Counted from the stretch's first letter, positions 1 to 8,224 are shown. The stretch is DNA of 26,658 nt from JACCXJ01 sp052387115 (GCA_052387115.1 JBQTJM010000313.1:1-26658), one strand, 5' to 3'. Notes: generated from the sequence alone by a model not told the origin. A program made the numbers and translations.

Positions 1-725
1 AGCGTGATATGGCGCTCGATGAAGCTGGCGCCCAGGGCCACCGCCGCGCCGCTCGGGGCGAGGCCGGTCTCGTGGCCGGAGTAGCCGATCGGGGCCTCGG
101 GATAGGCGGCCTTCAAGGTCGGGATCATCCTGAGGTTCAGCTCTTCGAGCTTGCACGGGTAGGTCGAGGTCGAGTGCGCGATGAAGAGCCCGGGCCGCCC
201 GCCGGGGGCGTGGAGACCGACGGCCTCGACGGCCGTACGGATCTCCTCCACCGTGGACATGCCGGTCGAGATCATGACCGGCCGCCCGCTCGCGCGTGCC
301 TTGCGCAGTAACGGCAGATCCGTCAGCGAGGCGCTGGCGAGCTTGTAAAAAGGCGGCTCGAAGCGCTCCATGAAGTCGATCGAGTCCTCGTCCCAGCACG
401 AGGCCGTCCAGTCGATCCCGAGGTCGCGGCAGTAGTGGTCGATGTCCAGGTAATCTTCGAGCCCCAGCTCGATCCGAAACCGGTAGTCGATGTAGCTCAT
501 CCGACCCCAGGGCGTGTCGCGCTCGACACCCCACTGGTCCTTGGGCACGCACACCTCGGGATTGCGCTTTTGAAACTTTGCCATGTCGGCCCCGGCGCGC
601 TTGGCGCCGGCGATGAGCGCCTTGGCGTGGGCGAGCGAGCCGTTATGGTTTATACCGATCTCCGCGATGATGTAGACGGGCTGGCCGTCGCCTATTCCGC
701 GTGCCCCGATATCGACGATCGCCAT
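1..725 (-). CDS. neuB: N-acetylneuraminate synthase (NeuB) family protein, 3' end outside window
   Basis: Members of this family condense phosphoenolpyruvate with an N-acetyl amino sugar to give sialic, legionaminic or pseudaminic acid in the cytoplasm, for surface glycans. Reading the minus strand from ATG at 725 gives an open frame to the window edge (241 codons). It contains the N-terminal hallmark AEIGINHNG near residue 21, KFQKR in the PEP/metal region, FYKLASASLTDLPLL, and STGMSTVEEI. Further on come HSTSTYPC and IGYSGHETG, which match the TIM-barrel core. The C-terminal SAF (antifreeze-like) domain would lie outside the window. A GAGGGGG stretch precedes the start. The gene begins 52 bases downstream of sdhB on the same strand, so it may be read through from the sdh operon. 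That linkage is unusual and functionally unexplained. The exact substrate (NeuB, LegI or PseI type) cannot be decided here. Confidence 0.88.
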   Translation of the reverse strand, partial: MAIVDIGARGIGDGQPVYIIAEIGINHNGSLAHAKALIAGAKRAGADMAKFQKRNPEVCVPKDQWGVERDTPWGRMSYIDYRFRIELGLEDYLDIDHYCRDLGIDWTASCWDEDSIDFMERFEPPFYKLASASLTDLPLLRKARASGRPVMISTGMSTVEEIRTAVEAVGLHAPGGRPGLFIAHSTSTYPCKLEELNLRMIPTLKAAYPEAPIGYSGHETGLAPSGAAVALGASFIERHIT

Positions 726-777
726 GAGACCCCCTCTTTTCGTGTCTCTTGCTGTATCACATTGGCTGGGTGAGAAT

Positions 778-1557
778 CTACAGGCTGCGGGCCGCCAGGA
801 GCTTCTTGATCTCGCCGATGGCCTTGGCGGGATTCAGGTCCTTGGGGCAGGTCTTCGAGCAATTCATGATGGTGTGGCAGCGATACAGGCGGAAGGCATC
901 GTCGAGGTGGTCGAGGCGCTCGCCGGTCGCGCCGTCGCGGCTGTCCACGATCCAGCGATAGGCCTGCAAGAGGATGGCGGGGCCGAGATAGCGTTCTCCA
1001 TTCCACCAGTAGCTCGGACAGCTCGTCGAGCAACACGCGCACAGGATGCACTCGTAGATCCCGTCGAGCTTGGCGCGATCCGCCTTGCCCTGCAGCCGCT
1101 CGCGTTCCGGTGCCGGCGTATCGGTCTCGAGCCACGGGCGGATCGAGGCGTACTGGGCATAGAACTGGGTAAGGTCGGGGACCAAGTCCTTGACCACCGG
1201 CAGGTGAGGCAGCGGATACACCGCCACGGCTCGCTCCACCTCGGCGGTGGCCTTGGTGCAGGCCAGCGTGTTGGTGCCGTCGATGTTCATCGCGCAGGAA
1301 CCGCACACCCCCTCCCGGCAGGAGCGACGGAAGGTCAAGGTCGGATCGATGTCGTTCTTGATGTAGATGAGCGCATCGAGCACCATGGGCCCGCATTTCT
1401 CGAGGTCGATCTCGTAGGTGTCGAGGCGCGGGGGCTCGCCGGCGTCCGGGTCGTAACGGTAGACCTGGAACGATTTTTTGTTGGCGGCACCGGCGCCGGG
1501 CGCGGTCGTCTTGCCCTTGCGGACACCGGACGACAGGGAGAGTCGGAAACCGGACAT
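778..1557 (-). CDS. sdhB: Succinate dehydrogenase iron-sulfur subunit SdhB
   Basis: SdhB carries electrons from the flavin of SdhA to ubiquinone through [2Fe-2S], [4Fe-4S] and [3Fe-4S] clusters at the cytoplasmic face of the inner membrane. The 259-residue product has ferredoxin-type ligands C80, C85, C88 and C100 (SCREGVCGSC ... LACTK). The next cluster motif is CILCACCSTSCP (170-181) and the last is CHTIMNCSKTCP (227-238). The third [2Fe-2S] ligand is Cys; in E. coli SdhB I recall Asp there. Length matches the family, with a short extra N-terminal tail (residues 1-28). It is the last sdh gene, 37 bases after sdhA. Function is certain from the motifs. Confidence 0.97.
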   Translation of the reverse strand: MSGFRLSLSSGVRKGKTTAPGAGAANKKSFQVYRYDPDAGEPPRLDTYEIDLEKCGPMVLDALIYIKNDIDPTLTFRRSCREGVCGSCAMNIDGTNTLACTKATAEVERAVAVYPLPHLPVVKDLVPDLTQFYAQYASIRPWLETDTPAPERERLQGKADRAKLDGIYECILCACCSTSCPSYWWNGERYLGPAILLQAYRWIVDSRDGATGERLDHLDDAFRLYRCHTIMNCSKTCPKDLNPAKAIGEIKKLLAARSL

Positions 1558-1594
1558 CGTCTTATGTATAGCCTTTGGCCTAGTATATCCTTGG

Positions 1595-3388
1595 TTAATA
1601 CACCCGTGGTTTGGGCGGGATCACGTCGACCTCGCCGCTCAATGTGTAGAGATGCACCGGACGATAGCCGAAACGCACCTCGCCCTTGGGGTCGATCCAC
1701 GTCAAGGTGTGTTTGAGCCAGTTTTCATCGTCGCGGTTTGGATAGTCCTCGCGCGCGTGTGCCCCGCGGCTCTCGGTGCGGTTCCCGGCGGCATGGATGC
1801 TGACCACGGCCTGGGACAAGAGGTTTTCCAGCTCCAGGGTCTCGACGAGGTCGGTGTTCCAGATGAGAGAGCGATCGGACACCTGCACGTCGGCAAAGGA
1901 ATCCCAGACCGCCCGCAGCTTCGTGATCCCCTCCTGAAGCAGTTCCGCGGTACGAAACACCGCCGCGTGATTCTGCATGATGCGCTGCATGTCGAGCCGG
2001 ATCTGCGCCGTCGGTCGCGAGCCCCGCGCGTGACGCAGGCGATCGAAGTGCGAGAGGAGCGGATCCGTGACACGCTCGGGCAGGGGCGGGTGGGCCGTGC
2101 CCGGCGGGATGTGAGCGGCGCAGTGCTTGGCGGCGGCGCGTCCGAAGACGATGAGGTCCAGGAGTGAGTTGGAACCGAGCCGGTTGGCGCCGTGTACGGA
2201 GACACAGGCGGCCTCGCCGATGGCCATGAGCCCCGGCACGATCGCATCGGGGTCGCCGTCCTTCAGGGTCACGGCCTGACCGTGATGGTCGGTCGGGACC
2301 CCGCCCATGTTGTAGTGGACGGTCGGGATCACCGGGATCGGCTCCTTGGTGACATCGACCCCGGCAAAGATCCGGGCCGATTCCTCGATCCCGGGCAGGC
2401 GCTCGCGGATGACCTCGGGACCCAGGTGCTCCAGGTGCAGGTGGATGTGGTCGTGCTCGGGACCCACTCCCCGGCCCTCGCGGATCTCGATGGTCATCGA
2501 ACGGCTCACCACGTCGCGCGAGGCGAGGTCCTTGGCGTTCGGGGCATAGCGCTCCATGAAGCGCTCCCCCTGGGAGTTCGTCAGGTAACCCCCTTCGCCA
2601 CGCGAGCCCTCGGTGATGAGACAGCCGGAGCCATAGATCCCGGTCGGGTGGAACTGGATGAACTCCATGTCCTGCAAGGGCAGACCGGCCCGCAGCACCA
2701 TGGCGCTGCCGTCGCCGGTGCAGGTATGGGCCGAGGTGCAGGAGAAATAGGCGCGCCCGTAACCGCCGGTCGCGAGTACCACGGCATGGGCCCGGAACTC
2801 GTGCAGGCTCCCGTCCGCCAGGTTCCAGGCTAGGACCCCGCGGCACGCCCCATCCTCGTCCATCAAGAGATCGAGGGCGAAGTACTCGACGAAGAATTCG
2901 GCGCGGTGCTTCAGCGCCTGCTGATACAGGGTGTGGAGGATGGCATGGCCGGTCCGATCGGCGGCCGCGCAGGTGCGCTGGGCGATGCCCTTGCCGAACT
3001 GCGTGGTCATGCCACCGAACGGCCGCTGGTAGATCTTCCCGTCCTCGGTGCGCGAGAAAGGGACACCGTAGTGCTCCAGCTCGATGACGGCCGGCACCGC
3101 CTCCCGGCACATGTACTCGATCGCGTCCTGATCGCCCAGCCAGTCGGAGCCCTTGACGGTGTCGTACATGTGCCAGCGCCAATCGTCGGGCCCCATGTTG
3201 CCGAGCGCCGCGCTCATCCCGCCCTGGGCCGCGACGGTGTGGCTGCGGGTCGGGAAGACCTTGGTGATGCAGGCGGTGGTAAGTCCCTCCTCTGCCATCC
3301 CGAAGGTCGCCCTGAGGCCGGCGCCGCCGGCGCCCACGACCACGACATCGTGCGCGTGCCGGATCAAGGGATAGGCCGGCCGCGTCAT
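1595..3388 (-). CDS. sdhA: Succinate dehydrogenase flavoprotein subunit SdhA
   Basis: SdhA is the catalytic subunit, oxidising succinate to fumarate with covalently bound FAD. The start chosen is ATG at 3388, giving 597 residues. The open frame extends about 100 codons further upstream, but that part overlaps sdhD and is not SdhA-like. Visible are the dinucleotide fold VVVGAGGAGLRA (about 16-27) and RSHTVAAQGGMS, with H50 as the expected FAD-linking histidine. Further on come HPTGIYGSGCLITEGSRGEG, YNMGGVPT and HGANRLGSNSLLDLIVFGRA. The ATG overlaps the TGA of sdhD (ATGA), so the two are translationally coupled. SdhB follows after 37 bases. This is a complete, intact enzyme of the TCA cycle and respiratory complex II. 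Confidence 0.97.
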   Translation of the reverse strand: MTRPAYPLIRHAHDVVVVGAGGAGLRATFGMAEEGLTTACITKVFPTRSHTVAAQGGMSAALGNMGPDDWRWHMYDTVKGSDWLGDQDAIEYMCREAVPAVIELEHYGVPFSRTEDGKIYQRPFGGMTTQFGKGIAQRTCAAADRTGHAILHTLYQQALKHRAEFFVEYFALDLLMDEDGACRGVLAWNLADGSLHEFRAHAVVLATGGYGRAYFSCTSAHTCTGDGSAMVLRAGLPLQDMEFIQFHPTGIYGSGCLITEGSRGEGGYLTNSQGERFMERYAPNAKDLASRDVVSRSMTIEIREGRGVGPEHDHIHLHLEHLGPEVIRERLPGIEESARIFAGVDVTKEPIPVIPTVHYNMGGVPTDHHGQAVTLKDGDPDAIVPGLMAIGEAACVSVHGANRLGSNSLLDLIVFGRAAAKHCAAHIPPGTAHPPLPERVTDPLLSHFDRLRHARGSRPTAQIRLDMQRIMQNHAAVFRTAELLQEGITKLRAVWDSFADVQVSDRSLIWNTDLVETLELENLLSQAVVSIHAAGNRTESRGAHAREDYPNRDDENWLKHTLTWIDPKGEVRFGYRPVHLYTLSGEVDVIPPKPRVY

Positions 3389-3765
3389 GCGACGCGCACC
3401 ACCCAAAGGACCGCGAGCGTGCCGGTAAGGGCCAGTAGGACCAGTATTACCTGCACCGCGAGAAAGCTCCTCTTCTTGACCCATTCGACGTGGACATAGT
3501 CGTCCATGACGACCTCGACCCCAAGATAGGCGTGATAGCACAGGGCCAGGACGAACGCGACGAGGAGCAGGGCCACACCGGGCGATCCCACCCACGCGGC
3601 GGCGGTGGCATGGTCGGCACCGATCATGGTGATCAGCGAAGCCGCGAACCACAGGCTCAAGGGGACCAGCACCACCGCGGTAATGCGCTGCCACCACCAG
3701 TGGTGCAAGGCCGGGCTCTTGGTCCGAAGCGCGCGCAGGCGCTGGAAGAGGCGTTTGAGATTCAC
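3385..3765 (-). CDS. sdhD: Succinate dehydrogenase membrane anchor subunit SdhD
   Basis: SdhD is one of two hydrophobic anchors that hold SdhAB on the membrane and form the heme b and ubiquinone sites. From a GTG start at 3765 the product has 126 residues with three predicted membrane helices (about 27-48, 61-80 and 103-124). HHWWWQRITAV near residue 21 is the family signature before helix 1. CYHAYLGVEVVMDDY (76-90) supplies the likely axial heme ligand, H78. The GTG is preceded by GGAG about nine bases away. An upstream extension of the frame exists but overlaps sdhC and lacks family features. The stop overlaps the sdhA start by ATGA; sdhC ends 25 bases upstream. Confidence 0.93.
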   Translation of the reverse strand: MNLKRLFQRLRALRTKSPALHHWWWQRITAVVLVPLSLWFAASLITMIGADHATAAAWVGSPGVALLLVAFVLALCYHAYLGVEVVMDDYVHVEWVKKRSFLAVQVILVLLALTGTLAVLWVVRVA

Positions 3766-3790
3766 GCCCCTGAACTCCAGGCGGGGAGGA

Positions 3791-4189
3791 TCATATCTGG
3801 CTCCCCGAGTACATGAAGGCCACAAGCCAGGTGATGGCGGTCAGGATGGCGGTCGCGACCAAGACCGCCAGACCCGAGGCGTCCACGGTCTTCATCTCGA
3901 AGCCGTAGCCGGCATCCCAGCAGAGGTGGCGGATGCCGTTGCAGAGGTGAAAGAACAGCGCGAACGACCACAGGAACAGAGCAATGATGCCAACCCATGA
4001 GCCCAGGATCTGGTGCAGCCCGGCATAGGCCTCGGGCCCACGGGCGACGGCCACGAGCCAATAGACGAGTACCACGGTCCCGAGCGTCAGGAACACCCCG
4101 GTGGTGCGGTGGGTAATGGAAAGCAGGGCAGCCACCGGCATCCGGTAGATCTGCAGATGCGGCGATAAGGGGGTGTTTCTAGCCGCCAT
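3791..4189 (-). CDS. sdhC: Succinate dehydrogenase cytochrome b556 subunit SdhC
   Basis: SdhC is the larger heme b anchor of complex II. From ATG at 4189 it has 132 residues and three membrane helices (about 31-50, 63-83 and 105-127). The N-terminal signature SPHLQIYRMPVAALLSITHR carries the quinone-site Ser and Arg region. FFHLCNGIRHLCWD (80-92) carries the expected heme ligand H81 and the conserved H88. A TTG codon four codons upstream is a possible but weaker start. It is the first of the four structural sdh genes, with the order C-D-A-B typical of proteobacteria. Confidence 0.95.
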   Translation of the reverse strand: MAARNTPLSPHLQIYRMPVAALLSITHRTTGVFLTLGTVVLVYWLVAVARGPEAYAGLHQILGSWVGIIALFLWSFALFFHLCNGIRHLCWDAGYGFEMKTVDASGLAVLVATAILTAITWLVAFMYSGSQI

Positions 4190-4413
4190 ACCGGTCAGCA
4201 ATCCCCGCCATAACGTTCACTCAGCGGTGGACCGCGGCGCCTGGCGGGCGCTCTGCTGCAGCCACCTGTGGTCCCCGATTGCCTGTTCTTGTTCCCGATT
4301 GCCTATTTCTTGTTCCCATTGAATGGGGGTGGGGCCTTCGCGCACCGGCCCTGCGGCCGGTAAGGGCACGCGCTAGCCTTCGGCAACCGACCGGCCTGTC
4401 TATCAAAACGGAG
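4190..4413. other. Intergenic region between SDHAF4 gene and sdhC, with a short tandem repeat
   Basis: No gene is visible here. A 20-21 base unit beginning CCCGATTGCCT and ending TTCTTGTT occurs twice in tandem at 4275-4294 and 4295-4315. It is followed by another partial TTCCCATTG. The leader of sdhC must lie in this stretch, but no convincing promoter hexamers stood out. Confidence 0.5.
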
Positions 4414-4608
4414 TCAAAAATCGATGCAGCGGCCGCGCCGTTCCCAATCCCCGTAGCGGGTCGGCTCGGGTCCCTGGGGCCCGCCGATCTCCGGCGCCCG
4501 CTGGGCCTCGGGCGGACGCGCCCCGCCGGGTTCGTGCACCGGTGGCTCCGGAGATCGATCCTGCGCTTGCACGACGGGCGCCTCGCCCATGACCCTACGC
4601 GGTTGCAC
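4414..4608 (-). CDS. Succinate dehydrogenase assembly factor 4 homologue (DUF1674)
   Basis: This 64-codon gene is recognised by its C-terminus, which reads EIGGPQGPEPTRYGDWERRG and then RCIDF. That block is the diagnostic end of the DUF1674/SDHAF4 family. In eukaryotes SDHAF4 binds flavinylated SdhA and promotes its assembly with SdhB; bacterial homologues are small cytoplasmic proteins. The N-terminal half is Pro/Gln-rich and variable, as usual. The start is GTG at 4608, with GGGGAGG about nine bases upstream; ATG at 4590 is an alternative with a poorer site. It lies on the same strand, about 225 bases upstream of sdhC. This supports a role in complex II maturation by genomic context. Assignment to the family is firm; the bacterial function is inferred. 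Confidence 0.85.
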   Translation of the reverse strand: MQPRRVMGEAPVVQAQDRSPEPPVHEPGGARPPEAQRAPEIGGPQGPEPTRYGDWERRGRCIDF

Positions 4609-4849
4609 CCGGCATGCCCTCCCCGCACCGTCGTCTTCCCCCCGAACGCCGGCGCCCTTATGTACTACCCGATTTTAATATCTGGCCCGTTTAGTATCTA
4701 GTCTGGCACGGCCGAATGCAAGGTTCCGGTCTGCCCAGCCTGACCGTCGCGTTCTGCGGGAGGGCGTTGCGCGCGCCCCGGGGGTTTCGCACCAACGATG
4801 GTCAGGCCCTGCGTGATCAGGTCCTGCGTGTTCATCAGGCCATGCGTGA
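4609..4849. other. Intergenic region upstream of the SDHAF4 gene
   Basis: No gene is visible. An AT-richer patch at about 4661-4702 (around TTTTAATATCTGG and TTTAGTATCTAGT) stands out from the GC-rich surroundings. It is the likeliest site for a promoter reading leftwards into the SDHAF4/sdh genes. No specific hexamers can be assigned with confidence. Confidence 0.35.
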
Positions 4850-4865
4850 TCAGGCCTTGTGTGAT
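4803..4865. repeat. Degenerate 15-base tandem repeat spanning the end of the glycerate kinase gene
   Basis: Four copies of a unit close to CAGGCCNTGCGTGAT lie head to tail at 4803-4817, 4818-4835 (with a 3-base insertion), 4836-4850 and 4851-4865. The glycerate kinase stop codon (4850-4852, minus strand) falls exactly at a unit boundary. Confidence 0.75.
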
Positions 4866-6034
4866 CCGGCGTTGCCCCGGCGCTTGGCCTCCATACGCTC
4901 TCCGATCACGATGAGCCGCATCACGCGTTCGCCGGCGTTCTCCAGGTGTCCGCGCGACAGAAGTAGCGCCTCGGCCAGATCCATGTCTCGGGCCGCGCCG
5001 GCTTCCAGGGCGTCGATCCCGTGCTCGAACACGCCGCGCGCGTCGTCCGCCAGACCGCCGCCGATGGCGACCACGGGGATTTTGAGCTTGCGAGCGGCCT
5101 TGGCGACCCCCGACGGCGTCTTACCGAAGGCCGTCTGAAAATCGACCCGACCCTCGCCCGTGATGACGAGATCGGCACCGCGCAGGTGCTTGGCGAGATC
5201 AACGGCGTCGCTGACCAGATCCACGCCGCGTTTGAGCTTGGCCTTGGCGAAGGCGATGAGCCCCGCGCCCAGGCCCCCGGCGGCGCCGCCACCGGCGATG
5301 CGCATCACATCGATGCCGAGGTCGCGCTTGATGAGGCCCCCGAGATGGCGCAGGTTCTTGTCGAGGACCTCGACCATCTCGGGGGTGGCGCCCTTCTGGG
5401 GGCCGAACACCCTGGCCGCACCTCGCGGACCGCACAAGGGGTTCTCGACGTCGCAGGCGATGGTGATGCGCGTCTTGCGGACACGCGGATCCAGCCCGTG
5501 CATGTCGATCTCGCTGATGCGCTCCAGGAGGCCGCCGCAAACCGGTTCTCCGATCGCCAGCCCGTTGCCACCCAGGAAAGAGACGCCGAGTGCCTGGGCC
5601 ATGCCGGTACCGCCATCGACCGTAGCCGAGCCCCCGATGCCGATGATGATGGCGGAAACCCCTCGCTCGATGGCGTCCAGGATCAACTCGCCCGTGCCGT
5701 AGGTCGTGGCCCGCAAGGGGTCGCGCCGCTCGCGTGGGACCAGCGGGAGCCCCGAGGCCTCCGCCATCTCGATGGCCGCCGTCGTACCGTCACCGAGGAT
5801 GCCGTAGCGTGCCGTGACCAGGTCTCCGAGCGGTCCCATGACGCGCTTCTTGACGATCTTGCCACCCGTCGCATCGACCAGGGACTGCACGGTCCCCTCG
5901 CCGCCGTCGGCCATCGGGACCTTGATGCACCTGGCGCGCGGGCGCACGCGTTTGATGCCCCGCTCCAGGGCGGCGGCAACTTCGAGGGACGTGAGATTCT
6001 CTTTGAACGAATCGGGAGCGATGACGATCTTCAT
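4850..6034 (-). CDS. glxK: Glycerate 2-kinase (GarK/GlxK family)
   Basis: This cytoplasmic enzyme phosphorylates D-glycerate with ATP. In family members the product is usually 2-phosphoglycerate, linking serine-cycle, glyoxylate or photorespiratory glycerate to central metabolism. The 394-residue product starts with MKIVIAPDSFKENLTS, followed by VPMADGGEGTVQSLVDATGG (about 39-58), AEASGLPLVP and TYGTGELI. Next come IIIGIGGSATVDGGTGMAQA (129-148), TIACDVENPLCG and a late TGEGRVDFQT. All are family landmarks and length is typical. The last about 15 residues (rich in R, G, K) are variable and are partly encoded near a tandem repeat. The gene stands alone on the minus strand upstream of the sdh region. 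In a methylotroph a role in C1 assimilation or glycolate salvage is plausible but inferred. Confidence 0.93.
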   Translation of the reverse strand: MKIVIAPDSFKENLTSLEVAAALERGIKRVRPRARCIKVPMADGGEGTVQSLVDATGGKIVKKRVMGPLGDLVTARYGILGDGTTAAIEMAEASGLPLVPRERRDPLRATTYGTGELILDAIERGVSAIIIGIGGSATVDGGTGMAQALGVSFLGGNGLAIGEPVCGGLLERISEIDMHGLDPRVRKTRITIACDVENPLCGPRGAARVFGPQKGATPEMVEVLDKNLRHLGGLIKRDLGIDVMRIAGGGAAGGLGAGLIAFAKAKLKRGVDLVSDAVDLAKHLRGADLVITGEGRVDFQTAFGKTPSGVAKAARKLKIPVVAIGGGLADDARGVFEHGIDALEAGAARDMDLAEALLLSRGHLENAGERVMRLIVIGERMEAKRRGNAGSHKA

Positions 6035-6142
6035 TGGAGTTTTCTCGTCACGTGCGAGACGCGGTGATTGTAGCAGAGCGGACCGGCCATGATTAGACTC
6101 TATAGGCTCGGCTGGAGGCTGGAGACGATATGCTATAGGCTA

Positions 6143-6188
6143 GCCTCAAGCCTCAAGCCTCAAGCCTCAAGCCTCAAGCCTTAAGCCT
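6143..6188. repeat. Tandem heptamer repeat (GCCTCAA)n
   Basis: Six near-perfect copies of GCCTCAA run from 6143 to 6184 (the sixth is GCCTTAA), followed by a partial copy. The array ends a few bases before the presumed start of the alpha/beta hydrolase and lies in its 5' leader. Seven is not a multiple of three, so changes in copy number would shift any frame running through it. Confidence 0.9.
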
Positions 6189-6194
6189 CCCCTA

Positions 6195-7076
6195 TTGGTC
6201 GGGACCCAGAAGCACGCGGTAGATCTCCCGGATGGGCGCCGGCTCGGATACGCGGAGTACGGTCGGAGGGGCGGAGCCCCGCTCTTCTATTTTCACGGGC
6301 TGCCGGCCTCACGATTGGAGGCGGCGCTCCTGGACCGGGTGGCGCGCCGGCGCGGCGTCCACGTGGTGTCCGTGGACCGACCCGGCTTCGGGCTGTCCGA
6401 CCCCGCACCGCTACGCAGTCTCAGGTCGTTTGCGGACGATGTCGCCGCACTGGCGCTGCAGCTCGGGATCGGACGTTTCGGGGTGCTTGGGGTCTCGGCC
6501 GGCGGACCTTATGCTTTGGCCTGCGCGTTTCAGATCCCCGCGCGTCTGAGTGCGGTCGGGGTCGTGGGCGGACTCGGGCCGGTGTATGAAGACTGGGCCG
6601 CGGCCGGCATGCGCTGGCACGCGCGGCTCGCCTTCCGTTTCGCGCGCCAGGCCCCTTGGCTCCTGTGGCCCGTGCACGGCGCGCTGGTCGGGAGCTTCAT
6701 GCGCTTCTGCCCAGGACTCACGCACCGGATCGTCGCCGCCGCCGCGCCGACGGCGGACAGCCGGGTATTGCGCCGCCCCGAGATCCGCAGGCTGCTCATC
6801 GCCTCCGTGCGCGAGTCCATGCGCCAGGGCCCGGGCGGCGCCCTGCAGGATCTCAGACTGCTGGCCCGACCCTGGGGTTTTCGCTTGCAGGACATCGCGA
6901 TTCCGATCGACCTATGGCACGGCGAGGACGACCTCGTGGTCCCGCCGGAGCACAGCCGCCATCAAGCGGCGGCGCTGCAACGCTCGCGCATCCGGTTCCT
7001 GCCCGCCGAGGGACACTTCTCACTCCCCATCGAGCACATGGACGAGATCCTGGGCACCTTGACCGGCGGCGGATGA
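6195..7076 (+). CDS. Alpha/beta hydrolase
   Basis: The 293-residue product has the alpha/beta-hydrolase fold and probably hydrolyses an ester or similar small substrate in the cytoplasm. Visible are the oxyanion region FYFHGLPASR (about 31-40), VDRPGFGLSD, and the nucleophile elbow GVSAGGPYA. The acid is in LWHGEDDLVVPP and the catalytic histidine in AEGHFSLP. All three catalytic residues are therefore present. The only start in reach is TTG at 6195; the frame is open upstream to 6144 through the heptamer array without ATG or GTG. The true start is therefore uncertain. It lies on the plus strand 110 bases before pyrC. The substrate cannot be deduced. Confidence 0.85.
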   Translation: MVGTQKHAVDLPDGRRLGYAEYGRRGGAPLFYFHGLPASRLEAALLDRVARRRGVHVVSVDRPGFGLSDPAPLRSLRSFADDVAALALQLGIGRFGVLGVSAGGPYALACAFQIPARLSAVGVVGGLGPVYEDWAAAGMRWHARLAFRFARQAPWLLWPVHGALVGSFMRFCPGLTHRIVAAAAPTADSRVLRRPEIRRLLIASVRESMRQGPGGALQDLRLLARPWGFRLQDIAIPIDLWHGEDDLVVPPEHSRHQAAALQRSRIRFLPAEGHFSLPIEHMDEILGTLTGGG

Positions 7077-7186
7077 CAACCGCTCGGTGCGATGACCCGT
7101 GCGCTCCAATGACCCGACGATCGCCTGCGGCACGGTTACGCGACCCTGAACGGGACGGCCAGCAACGTATACTGCGATACGCCCCC

Positions 7187-8224
7187 ATGCGACTAACCCT
7201 GCGCGTCCCCGACGACTTCCACGTGCATCTCCGCGATGGGGCGGAGATGGCGGCGGTCGTCCCGCACACGGCCATGCGCTTCGCGCGCGCGCTCGTGATG
7301 CCCAATCTCCAGCCGCCCATCGCCACAGCGGCACAGGCGCTCGCCTATCGGGGGCGTATCCTGGCGGCTATACCAAAGCGCCTGCGCTTCGAGCCCCTCA
7401 TGACCCTCTATCTCACCGCGGCGACGACACAAGAGGAGGTCCAAAGGGCTAGCGCGAGCGGCCTCATCCATGCCGTCAAATACTACCCCGCCGGTGTCAC
7501 GACCCATTCCGAGCACGGCGTCACGGAACTTCGCCGCGTGTATCGCGTGCTCGCGGCACTCGAAACGGCCGGGATGCCGCTCTCGGTACACGGCGAGGTC
7601 GTCGATCCGGCGGTCGATGTCTTCGATCGGGAGCGGGTCTTCATCGAACGGGTGCTCATCGATGTGCTGGAACGATTCCCCGGGCTCAAGATCATCTTGG
7701 AGCACATCACGACCCGGGAAGCAGTAGACTTCGTGTTCGCCGGTCCCGAGCGACTCGCCGCCACCATCACCGCGCACCACCTGCTCATGAACCGCAATGC
7801 CCTGTTCGATGGCGGCCTCCATCCCCACCATTATTGCCTCCCGCTCCTGAAACGCGAGAAGGACCGCCAGGCCCTGGTGCGGGCTGCAGAGAGCGGCAAT
7901 CCCAGGTTCTTTCTGGGTACGGACAGCGCCCCGCATGCCCGTGGCGCCAAAGAAACGTCTTGTGGGTGCGCCGGGATCTACACCGCACACGCGGCCATGG
8001 AGCTGTACGCGGAGGTGTTCGAGGAAGCCGGCGCACTCCCCCGCCTGGAAGGATTCGCGAGCACCTTCGGCGCGGCCTTCTACGGCCTGCCACCCAATCC
8101 CGGCACGATCACGCTGGCGCGGACACCCTGGCGGGTGCCTGCGAACGTCCCCTTCGGCGACGGCGTTCTCATCCCCTTCAGGGCCGGTGAGGAGTGCCGC
8201 TGGGGCCTCGTCCATGGGCGTTGA
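7187..8224 (+). CDS. pyrC: Dihydroorotase PyrC
   Basis: PyrC cyclises N-carbamoyl-aspartate to dihydroorotate in de novo pyrimidine synthesis. From ATG at 7187 it has 345 residues, close to the E. coli enzyme. The frame is open much further upstream, but homology begins at MRLTLRVPDD. Metal and catalytic residues visible are H12 and H14 in FHVHLRDG and K98 in AVKYYPAG (carboxylated lysine). H135 lies in VHGEV, H173 in LEHITT and D246 in GTDSAPH. This is the class II type that stands alone as a dimer. Its last 11 bases overlap the start of rnt, the same neighbour order as in Pseudomonas. Confidence 0.97.
   Translation: MRLTLRVPDDFHVHLRDGAEMAAVVPHTAMRFARALVMPNLQPPIATAAQALAYRGRILAAIPKRLRFEPLMTLYLTAATTQEEVQRASASGLIHAVKYYPAGVTTHSEHGVTELRRVYRVLAALETAGMPLSVHGEVVDPAVDVFDRERVFIERVLIDVLERFPGLKIILEHITTREAVDFVFAGPERLAATITAHHLLMNRNALFDGGLHPHHYCLPLLKREKDRQALVRAAESGNPRFFLGTDSAPHARGAKETSCGCAGIYTAHAAMELYAEVFEEAGALPRLEGFASTFGAAFYGLPPNPGTITLARTPWRVPANVPFGDGVLIPFRAGEECRWGLVHGR

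Noticed and set aside
1595..3697. Long form of SdhA starting at 3697
   Set aside because: The extra N-terminal 100 residues lie over sdhD and lack SdhA features; ATG 3388 with the ATGA overlap is right.
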